From Argopecten irradians (lineage: Eukaryota; Mollusca; Bivalvia; Pectinida; Pectinidae): 64,000 bases of DNA. Location of the stretch: positions 57,042,467 to 57,106,466 of the forward strand of contig NC_091134.1 in assembly GCF_041381155.1 (NCBI RefSeq), given 5' to 3'. Below, piece after piece: positions 37,326 through 47,440 of this stretch (position 1 is the stretch's first letter; each line of letters starts with the position of its first letter). The notes beneath the pieces were generated by a model, which was not told the origin of the DNA, searched no databases, and saw only the letters and a program-made list of their open reading frames with translations. A program made the translations under genes and the position numbers.

Positions 37326-40300
37326 ATGCCAAAACGGTCACTAAAACAGGAAGATGCAGAGGAAAGTAAGCCCAAAAATGTAAAACTTACTGTAAACAAA
37401 CCAAAGAACTATGCAAAGCTAGTTGATGAGTCTACCAATTTTGAGGTGATTATAATTTGTGTTTTATGAATTAGATACAAACATTATATATATATAAATT
37501 AATACACAATTATCAACTTGTTTCCAGCCGTATTGGAAAATTTATAACATATAATATATGAAGCCTTTAGTCAACTAAACATAATTAGACTAATAGTAAT
37601 AGTAATACATGGATAAATAATAATTCCACTTAAAAATCAAAGAACACCTATCTGAACCAAAAGTCTTTAAATTCTTGTCAAATTTTCAGACAATTCAACT
37701 CAAATTTACTGAGAAAATTCCCTCGAAAAACAAGAAGGATCAACTAGAATTTCCAGACTGGCCAGAATTCCGACCAAACATGACTCCAAAAGAAGTTTTG
37801 CAGGCTGGAAGTTTTGGTGGAACTTATTTTCGCTCAATAAAATCAGGTGTAACAGGTAAATTATTTATTTTGATTGATGGTACCTAGATTTATTAGGATA
37901 TGGTGAAAGGTTGATATCTATATTATTTATGACAACAGAGATTTTAACAATTTATCAGAGTGATAATGGCCGGCAACCAAAAATATATATCAGAAGCTAT
38001 CAAATTTGTTCAAATGAATGACCTTGATCTTCATTCAAGGTCATGGGGGTCAAAAAGGCTAAAATCTTTAAACAACTTCTTCTCAAGACCCAGAAGGCCC
38101 ATGGTACTGATATTGGGCCTGTAGCATGCTTGGATGAAGGGCTATCAAGTTTATTCAAAGGAATGACCTTGATCTTCATTTAAGGTCACGGGCGGCAAAT
38201 AGGCTAAAATCTTTAAACGACTTCTTCTCAGGAACTTGAAGGCCCAAGGTACTGATATTGGGCATGTAGCACGCTGGGATGCAAGGCTACCAAGTTTGTT
38301 CAAATGAATTACCTTGACCTTCAATCAAGGTTACAGGGGTCAAATAGGCTAAAATCTTTAAACGACTATGTTATACCCATGGGCCTCTTGTTTCTGGATA
38401 ATGTATAAGTCAAACCATCAACATTAAAAAAAAAAAAAAAAACTCTTTGGAAAAATCTACTGGTACCAGGTATTCTGTTTCCGTGCATTCCATTTGCAGA
38501 TACAAGTGGTATGAACCCGCTGTATCTGTAATGGAACGCGCTGTACCAGTCGAACCGAACCGGTACAAGTGGTTCGTTTTCAGAAGCGTACCACTTGAAT
38601 CCAAGATGGCGGACCCGAGATTCTTCATTTGTCACCGGAATGTTTTCTTTGTTGAAAACCAGGCAGAGCGTATTTTTATCTGATAAAATTACATGGATCA
38701 TTTTTTTTAATGTATGCTGAAACTATTTAGGTATTATTTTATATCCATTTCATTGTTAACACCGAAAATACTTTACTTTTATATTCGAAGCGTATCTTTC
38801 ATATGGGTGCCGCTATCATGGAAAAATCCAAATGGGTTCCATTTGGTGGTGCCATATCACTGTAGTGCAACTGGTACGAATCCGCAAATGGAACGCATGG
38901 TTAATGATGATGGTTGTGGATTATCTCCTCTTAATCATCTACAGTATGTATTGGAACAGTTTGCTTGTTGGTGAATTTTAAAAAGTTGTTAATGATGAGA
39001 GGTAAGTTTATACCTTTTAATCTAAAGATGATTATTTTCCTATGCTATCCTTTATTCCAGGTAAAAGTTACTCGGGAGCGGAGGTATATAAAGAATTACC
39101 ATCAGATTGGTTTGAGGGACTTAACATTACCAAGCAGGTATGTAGTTTAGCCAGGTCACATACCTGGGGGGGGGGGGGTAGGGGGGTTGATATACATATT
39201 ATTTGAAGGAAGAAGGGACATATTTTATTAAACCCATGTATGTCCAATTCCATTGGATCCCATACATGTCTCCCTCCCAAAGTTCATATTGAGGCAGATA
39301 CATTTATGTCATAAAATTGACACACAATCTGTACGTAAGAAATGTTATTTCTAATGAAAGTTATTAGAAACTGGCTTGGTGATACACATATATATTTTAT
39401 TTATTTAGAGACCTTTTGCTGATGTCAGATTTTGTCTTCCTTATAAACAGGTAACTAGTTCTACATATCGCACTGAGGTCAACACTTACAAGGTCAAATG
39501 TGGAGGAAGCCTGGACATGTGGGAGGAGAGTGGGTGGATACACAAGCAGGACCCATATGGCTGGTTCCAGTGGTACTGTAGGTAGGTAGGCTCTATTTGG
39601 ATGGCTTCACACATAAAATATCTTAAAAGGACAATTCACTAACGCTAATTCTTTTACATAACCAAGAAGCAAAATATGGCATAAATGTAGTATTCTACAT
39701 TTCTTATGAAACATATAACATAAGATATTGACAAATTCCACGTCATTGTTTAGTATTTTCATTGATACCGTTGTAATTACAAATCGTTGATCAATACGAT
39801 TAAGCAGGTACAATATGTACGCTGTACCAATATCCGAGCCAAAGTCATGCACGCTAAACAAATGAACTACATAACCACTGTGGAGGTGATATAATGATTT
39901 TTTAGGCAAGACAATTCACCTAATAAGGTAAACACACTTCTGTCAGAGCGATTTGAGCTGTTCTAGACAAAAGTAGCATTACTCTACGAGCAAGGGACTG
40001 GGTTTGGCATACAAGATATTCGACCACAATGTGTAATGGCGGACAGCGAGTGAGTTTGAACATTTCACACGCATTTCACCACCATGGGATTTTCTGACAT
40101 ATCACAGTAAAACCGACTGATCTAATTTCCATTAGAACTGGGGGTTTTCTGATATACTGTGAAATCATTTATTTTCGTTGGGCTCAATTTTCGTGGATTC
40201 TAAAATTTTACAATTTCGTTGGCACTTCAATTCGTGGAGGAGACCTTATTTACACATCACTGTTAAAAATACACAGTCGACACTACTGTCACCTGTACTG

Positions 40301-41471
40301 TGTGATCGCTCAACCGGAACTAAGCTCTACCACACAACACAGTTACAATCACAAGCTAGAGTCGGTACTCAGTGTTTTTACAGATGTGTCCAACAAACAA
40401 TTATCGTGTTACATTGATAGATTCATGATATACTCAATAAATTATTTGTTGGTACATGTGGATGAAGTCTATAAAATACTGAAAACCATCTTTGTTTGAA
40501 CAATATTTTCAAACATTGAACTTGTCATGCTTGTCCCCGAAATAGATTTTATGTACATGTAGTGAGGTACTAATCATCCTACAATGTATGAACGCATAAA
40601 CTTACATGACATCGATTGGTATATGTATATATATTTTCGTGGGGATGTAAATTCGTTGACTTTGGCCAAAAAACGAAATCCACGAAAATTAAACCCCCAC
40701 GAAAATTAATGATTTCACAGTATATACAAATTTTAATGTTCTCGTAGAATGAATTGTTCCTTTAACCTTCTTCATGTTATTCAACTAAACACTTTGTTTT
40801 TTCTTGGTATAGGTAATTTTTGTTTGCTACAAAACAATTGCTTCAAACTCCAAAATGAAATGTTGGGGAGGGAGGCAGGAATTCAGTGTGAAAAGTGCTT
40901 GAAATTAAAAATGACATGAACCTAAACAAACAATTAACATAATGATATATCATATATTATAAAATTAAAGACCTGTGCATATAAAATCTGCAGTTCATTA
41001 TATTTTAAATTGTATATTGTTTTACTATTATGACTTTAGTATAGGACTCTTTTATTTCTCCTTGGAGTCCCAACTGGAGGGAGACCTGAGCACACTGGAT
41101 CTTTTGGCATCAACTGATTTTTTTCTGATAATGGAATATAAAAATCTGAGCAATGTTCAAATTGGGAATATTTATTTCTGCATTGTAGCTTTCAGTTTTG
41201 TATTAGAAAGATAACTTTAATTTCTGAATTTGAAAGGTTTTACCTGGGTAGACGTTCACCAGATGATGAACGTCAAGTTGGCCGCTGGCTCCGATGTGCG
41301 GGTGTGACGGGACGTTGGAGGAATAACCTGATCTCAAAGTGTGCTAAAACTGGCTGTGGTTACGACAACATGGCAGTCTCACCAGTTGTACGTCAGACAC
41401 TTCAACACTGGGGATACAAACTCAACAGTGACGACTTCAACGCATATGTCAAGAAGAAAGGACTGAAGTAG
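37326..41471 (+). CDS. Uncharacterised conserved protein, 242 aa, five exons, Trp-rich core
   Basis: Exons: 37326-37445, 37690-37855, 39061-39137, 39451-39581 and 41237-41471; 729 nt including TAG, all GT-AG and in frame. The N-terminus MPKRSLKQED and the next 30 residues are Lys-rich and look disordered. A possible nuclear signal (PKR plus a later KPKNVK) is visible. The core starts near residue 50: FPDWPEFRPNMTPKEVLQ, GSFGGTYFR, LPSDWFEGL, then YGWFQWYCRFYLGRRSPDDERQ, GRWLRCAGVTGRWRNNL and a C-terminal RQTLQHWGY. The many fixed Trp, Cys and Arg residues suggest a folded domain. I recall similar Trp-rich proteins in fungi and protists without a known role; I assign no function. Two inverted-repeat elements sit in its last intron and one just downstream. 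Confidence 0.85.
37960..38394 (+). mobile_element. Helentron-like remnant, ~2.5 units of ~155 bp
   Basis: Units share GACCTTGATCTTCATT, CAAATAGGCTAAAATC, TTTAAACGACTTCTTCTC and GGTACTGATATTGGGC. The right end is CCCATGGGCCTCTTGTT, as at 2062-2081. In intron 2 of the Trp-rich gene. Confidence 0.75.
38472..38904. mobile_element. Probable inverted-repeat element
   Basis: CCGTGCATTCCATTTGCAGAT at the left is mirrored by ATCCGCAAATGGAACGCATGG at the right. Further GAACC/GGTTC and GGTAC motifs are scattered inside. No target duplication was identified, so the borders are uncertain. Confidence 0.5.
39451..39581 (+). CDS. Exon 4 of the Trp-rich gene
   Basis: Encodes VTSSTYRTEV, a segment with YKVKCGG and MWEESGWIHKQDPYGWFQWYC. 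It ends in a split Arg codon (AG/G) completed by exon 5. The acceptor is TTATAAACAG and the donor AG/GTAGGT. With exon 5 it forms the most conserved-looking part of the protein. Confidence 0.85.
39627..40761. mobile_element. TTAA-flanked MITE, copy 1, interrupted by a nested element
   Basis: Ends AAGGACAATTCACT and GAATTGTTCCT, flanked by TTAA at 39623-39626 and 40762-40765. Homologous along its whole length to 41907-42473 once the 564-bp insert at 40157-40720 is removed. Lies in the last intron of the Trp-rich gene. Confidence 0.88.
40157..40720. mobile_element. Nested TA-flanked MITE
   Basis: Perfect-looking ends CTGTGAAATCAT and ATGATTTCACAG, flanked by TA on both sides; inverted homology extends through ATTTTCG. 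The empty site is visible in copy 2 of the host element (CCGATATATGTACAAA). TA targets suggest Tc1/mariner mobilisation. 564 bp, no transposase. Confidence 0.88.
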
Positions 41472-41906
41472 AATAGTCATGAAGCTCAAAAAGATTGTTT
41501 GTAATGCTAGAAACTACTAAAACATTTCAAAGCCTACCCATTCACTGATTCACTGACTTTCTGTTTGCTGTCCAAAATGGAAATATTGCTCCTCTAAAAC
41601 ATCAAAGTATATCATACTCGTTTTAAAAGATAAGTTTCCCCAAATTAGTGATTGTACAGTGAATGTTTGTCGTGACATATTCCTATCTCTGCAAATTTTC
41701 TTTTTAGGTGTATCTTTTAACTTTCGAGCCCATGACAATTTGTTTAGGTCTATGTATAAAGGAGGGCATGGCATGAATAAGACCCATTCTTTATTCATTA
41801 TTTACTAAATATTAAATCCAATACAGGCCATCTGTCTCTGTGTACAAAGGGTTATATAAAGGGTTTTGACATTTAGTCACCTGTTGATTTTATCTGTATG
41901 TTTTAA

Positions 41907-42473
41907 AGGGACAATTCACTCAGGCTAATTCTTTTACATAACCAAGAAGTGAAATATGGCATAAATGTATTGTTCTATATTTCTTATGAAACAAATAACG
42001 TTAAACATTGACAAATTCCACGTCATTGTTAAGTATTTTAATTAATATAGTTGAAATATCAAATCGTTGATCAATACGATTAAGCAGGTAGAATATGGGC
42101 GCTGTACCTATACCCGAGCCAAAGTCACGCACGTTAAACAAATGAACTACATAACCACTGCGAAGGTGATAAAATGATTTTGAGGCAAGATAATTCACCT
42201 AATAAGGTAAACAAACTATATTCTGAGCGATTTGAGCAGTTATAGACAAAAGTTGCATTACTCTACGAGCAAGGGACAGGGTTCGGCATACAAGAAGTTC
42301 GACCACAATGTGTAATGGCGGACAGCGAGCGAGTTTGAACATTTCACACACATGTCACCACCATGGGCTTTTCAGGCACATCACAGTAAAACCGACTGAT
42401 CTAAATTCCATCAGAACTGGGTTTTTCCGATATATGTACAAATTTTAATGTTCTCTTAGAATGAATTGTCCCT
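41907..42473. mobile_element. TTAA-flanked MITE, copy 2 (uninterrupted)
   Basis: 567 bp with ends AGGGACAATTCACT and GAATTGTCCCT, flanked by TTAA at 41903-41906 and 42474-42477. Better-preserved ends than copy 1. About 430 bp downstream of the Trp-rich gene stop, so it may lie in that gene's 3' UTR. TTAA fits piggyBac or Kolobok. Confidence 0.88.
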
Positions 42474-42477
42474 TTAA

Positions 42478-44008
42478 GGGAGTGTGTAAGTTTCTCTGAT
42501 TTGTATGATAATCATCTTGTGTGCTGGGTCATGGACTGTGAAAATACCTGACATATTTTTATAGCAAAAGTGAAAAATTATATTTGTTTAACATTATGCT
42601 GTCTGTCTTCCTATGTTACAGTAAATGAAGAGAATAAGACTGACTTTGTACAAGTATTAAGAAATTATTAATTATTAAAAAAAAGTTGTAAAACTTCAGG
42701 AAATAATGAATCTTTATCTGATTTGTTTGCTGGAAGCAACTTACATAGAAGTACCACAAAAGAATTTTCTTAGAAAATTATGAAATTATTTCATGGTTTT
42801 GAAAAATGGTTCTTTAATAAATCATTTGAGTGTAAATCTTTTTTAATTAGAATAAGTTTTATAGTTTAATTGCAGAATAAAAACTTTACTTTGCTCCAGT
42901 GATTATCTGATCATTATGAATGTCATTTTTTTTTTTTTTTTTTACATATATAGTTGCGGTAATTCTAATTAAAGCTGTCATTTTTCTGTACAAAACTGTG
43001 TTTGACATCATTTGCACTGTAAGAACATGTTCAACGGAATAATTTTTGATAAGTGTTCGTTTGGAAAGAAGTTAAGGTATTCTGTCCCCAATTTTTATCA
43101 AAAGAATGTTGTATCAGACTGTTTTCTGTTATAACTGGCAACATGCATCTAGTCAGACTTTTGTGTTGCTATTTTCATTTGATATAAATCAATGATATTA
43201 AATTCTCTGCAATTTTTTAGTTTTAGCTTTCATGCATGCCTGTTTTACATGTACATGTATTTAAGTGCTTTTTGAAGCTTTAATCTGTTACAGAGTAATA
43301 ATGGTATAGTGATTTTTTACAAGGGTCATGAGAAATAAAGGTCTATTGCTTGTACAATCAGTGAAACAATCTAACTGTATACATGTACTACATGATGGAA
43401 TAGAGAGTTGTTGTGACAGAATTTGAAAACTTTTGATAAGTTTACTTTTTACAGTTTCAATAATTAAAAATGAAAGAACACTGATAAATTCGTAATACAC
43501 ATGCTACACATATTGGAATAAATCCCTGCCCTCCCTCTGGTATTATAGGATTAAATATATGTATGGGAATTTTGACACTTTCGATTTATATATGTACTCC
43601 AGATTTTTCTTTTGGTAAAAACATGTGATTTTTGAGAATTTGTTTGTTGAATTTTGGTCATATGTAATCTTACCTAATACTGAATTTGTGTGTTCTTTGT
43701 GGTAATGTGAATGATGAAAATTTGTTTATCTGTAGTTTATGTTTAAACTTAAATATATAAAACTAAACCCATAGCTTCAGGATCCTAAACAATCTTGGCT
43801 ATATCTAAACTAAGACTGTTATACTGACATAATCTGTTTCATAATCTTGGAATTGGATCTCAGTTAATATATTGGTGCTGTAGTATTTTTTAGTAAAATC
43901 ATGTGAAATTTTTATATCTTACTACTTTGCTGTATTTGATCGTATTTACTTATAAATACTAAACACTGACTTTTTTCTGTTGTTTGAGATAATATATTTG
44001 ATTTAAAG
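42478..44008. other. 3' flank of Trp-rich gene, no further gene
   Basis: A+T-rich spacer. AATAAA at 42876 is a possible late polyadenylation signal. A pure T run lies at about 42928-42945. No conserved ORF on either strand. Confidence 0.45.
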
Positions 44009-45490
44009 GTGCTCCACCGCCGACAGAGCATGAATGATATTCATCATTTGAACAATAATTAGTGTTCAATCATGTATACATAAGTCTAATAAACACAAAA
44101 AATAATACAAAATAATTTATTTTGCCTTTGGGTTATGAGCAATCAGTACTTCATTCCATATAGGATATAGTGCCACAGAATTTTTTCGGGATGTAATTAA
44201 TTATTATCCCCCGCGAAACGCGTTTGCGGGGGATATTGCAACTGGGCGCGGGGGATAATGCCAAGCTTTTCCTTGTTTTTCATATTTTTGTCTTGAAGTA
44301 AAGTTAGAAACTCAAACTTTTCAATGGGGGGTAATGGTGTTAAGTAAGTAACTTTTGTAACTGAATGAAAATTCTAAATCGTCTGCTGCTGTTTTTGATA
44401 ATGAAAAATACCATTTGTTAGCGGTTGAGCATCTTTAAGTTTAACTACACATTTAAGGATGGCTAAAGTCGGTAAAAATGGTTTGAATGTATCCAGTATA
44501 ATTTCTTTTGAAATAGAAAAATGAAATCTCTCGCCAAAATCTGTCTGCGTACAAAGAAATTAATTTAAAGTATAGGAATCCTAAAACTGCCTCCCGGCTG
44601 ACTATGTCCGTGGTTACATTTACACGCAGCCTTGCTTTCAATGCTTTCAACTTTCCTTTACTTTAATGGTCAGAACTGGGAAACGTAAGCAGAACTTGGC
44701 CCTCATATTAATATGTGAGAACTTTTGGAAGGCCAATGAACGCATTTAGACTGGTTTTCTTTGCCCGACTATTCACTTTAAATGAAATAAAAACCCTGTA
44801 AACTATCCTATTCTACTGAACAAATAAGTAAACCAACCCACCAACATGGAGGACAAATTAGGCCTGCTAATTTACATGAAGATGTGTTGGGAAGTTATGA
44901 TGTATTGTCATATTATTGTTGATTTTACCCTTAATTACATCATCCTTTTTAGGTTCCTTATTTTTCCTCTTTATACATTTATATGTGTTTACATAATGAA
45001 ATTATAATGCGAGTTACTTAGAGATTTGGAATGTATAAATATGGTTGTTTTTTGTTTGTGCATTAAATTTCCCAATTATCTCAGGTCAATTTAACATTTT
45101 AGATGAATTTATGTTTATAAAGTCTACATAAATAGGTAAGCAGAAAATATTTGTGAATTGTATGCATTGATATAAAAATGTTATTAAAATGTAATTGAAA
45201 TAAAAACTACTCAACATTTTTTTCATCTATGTTGATCTCTTTTTTTAATGCCCTATTGCACCTTTACCATTTTAAGAATTTATAGGCTGTATAAAGATGC
45301 TACATTGCTGACGAGATTAAGATATTAGAAATAATTAATTGTTCCTCCAAAAAAATCCATGGCACTATTTCTTGTATGGAATGAAGTGCTGAATGCTAAT
45401 GTACCAAGACCTAAATAAATTATTTTATATGTACTTTTGAGTTAATTAGACACATATATATAGATGAAACGTCGGTTATTGTTCAAACAA
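44009..45490. mobile_element. Large element with ~160-bp diverged terminal inverted repeats
   Basis: 44035-44190 matches the reverse complement of 45335-45485: GAACAATAA, GTCTAATAA, AATAATTTATTT, CAGTACTTCATTCCATA, ATAGTGCCA, ATTTTTT and TTAATT recur in the same order. The left end continues outward to GGTGCTCCACCGCCGACAG. The interior has a CCCCCGCGAAACGCGTTTGC hairpin at 44208 and no clear ORF. Confidence 0.65.
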
Positions 45491-45511
45491 GGACATACCC
45501 GGTAGTCATTC

Positions 45512-45963
45512 AGATCCCCCGCCAATGGAGATATCAAAGCTGAAGTAAGTTTGATTGTGGAGACTTATGTGTATGAAAAAAAAACAGGAAAAAGGAAGTT
45601 GAGCTAAAGATGGAGTATAATTCAAGTAGAGCGTGGCTGCAATTGTTGAATCAGGTATACAGCCTTGACATTTATATTGGACTATATACACAAAGATGGG
45701 TGGAGTTTTGCAAAGTAACATTTACCATTTACCATGATATTTTCAGCAATGTTTCCATGGTAACTGAAAAAGTGCAAAAAATGAAAACCTAAAAATAGCA
45801 AAAGGCACTACTAGACCATAAGACCAATGTGTGTATGAAGTTTCGTGGAAATATCTCTACTGGTTTTAGAGTTATGCTCCGGAAACAATTCGTACGGACG
45901 GACGGACGGACGGACGGAACCCATTTGTATATCCCCCGCCAACTTCGTTGGGCGGGAGATAAT
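45512..45963. mobile_element. Inverted-end element, GATCCCCCGCC type
   Basis: Left end GATCCCCCGCCAATGG; right end CCCCCGCCAACTTCGTTGGG then CGGGAGATAAT, which is itself a hairpin. A GGAC microsatellite (CGGACGGACGGACGGACGG) sits at 45896-45917, as in other mollusc elements of this style. Confidence 0.6.
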
Positions 45964-46499
45964 AATGAGCATCGTTTATGCCCTGTTGACATCTTTATGA
46001 CTTATTATCTGGAGATAGTTTACAGTAAACTTGCCTTAATAACCATCTGTATACAAACCACCTGCTTAATACAATTACTTTTCTAGAGATCCATAACAAC
46101 CAATATCAACACAATTCAACCGGTGTATAAAGACCACCTGGCAGTAAAGACCATTTTTCTTCTGTCCTTTGGGTAGTATTTATACTGAGGTTGGACTCTA
46201 CTTTGTAACCATGAACACTAACATCTTTGATGAGTCGTGGGAGAAAGTGACCTATCATGTATTTGGGACACGGTGATAGATACTTCAAACATCCCGACTC
46301 TCGAGTGATCGTAGGAGTATGTTTTTTTACTTGGATTTTACACAGCAACTCAATAATGACGGTGCTCAAAACATTTATCAACGAAGAAGAGCTGGATGTA
46401 ATTGCACTTGGGAAATCCTTGCTAGGTGACATATCCTTGATATTGATACAACATGGAGATAGTTACACATACAGAGGAGGATACTCCAATAAGGGAAAC

Positions 46500-47440
46500 C
46501 ATTGTATGTACATGAAGATTACAATGAACACAAGTCAAACCTGATCTGGTTTAATAAGATTGAACAAGAGTCCAGTTATGATATCAGGAAATTTAAAAGA
46601 ATGGGTATTTTCTTAACTGATGTTAGTGATGTTTTGCTCTTCAGATGTGTGTATAGGAGTCCGAACTCCAATTTTGAGAATCTAAATTAGTAATTAGTAA
46701 TATTCTGTTGCCTGAAGTAAAAAAGGTCACCCATACCTATTTATGAATAATGAGCGACTTCAGTATAAAATATTTACATTTTCACTTCACTCCGCCTCAA
46801 AGAAACAAGTAAACTCCGATCACTTCATTTCCCAATGAAGATGCTTGACCAGCGTGAGAATACATTTTAACATTGTTAACATTCTGACCTAGTTTAATGT
46901 CGCTTCAGTTTTGAATGAATTTTCTGTGATGTGGCCTATCGTTGTACATTTAGAAACACAGACAGAAATGCTTGATAAAGTGATATTGAACAAATTGTCA
47001 ATGATACAATATTATACAGATATTTTACGTGTGTTCTGATAAAACGCTGATTTAGACTCAAGCCACGGAAAAATACTGAACATAGGCTACCAAATGCAGT
47101 GAGGTTCATCTCTCATCTAAACGAATAACAACTTCAAACGATGAAAATCACTATATGTCAGTGAATTCCTAGATTCAATGCTGGATGGTTTTATATTCCA
47201 AATAGATGTTACTCAACAAACGATGTTACATGTCAGCAATGAACCTTCTTTTTGATTTATTGGATATAATTCTGACTAAAGAATTTAACCTGAATTGGGT
47301 TAAGTGATCAATGTTTAACTAACTGGAAACCTTATACTCCCTCAATATCAATCCATGGAGTCCTTCAAGGGAGTATGATGGGACCTCTTTTAGTCCTTAT
47401 AGAAGTTAATGACCTTAAGAATTCCTAATGAGGTTCACAA
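46500..47440 (+). pseudogene. Decayed non-LTR retrotransposon (LINE)
   Basis: At 46640-46690 the plus strand reads LLFRCVYRSPNSNFENLN, matching the YRSPNS motif of LINE endonucleases. At about 47355-47425 another frame reads GVLQGSMMGPLLVLIEVNDL, matching the reverse-transcriptase GxxQGSxxGPLLFLIYxNDL motif. The distance is too short for a complete element and stops and frameshifts lie between, so this is a truncated fossil. Confidence 0.7.

Noticed and set aside
45896-45917. GGAC microsatellite as a separate locus
   Set aside because: It is an internal part of the 45512-45963 element; similar GACGGACG runs occur in other elements here.
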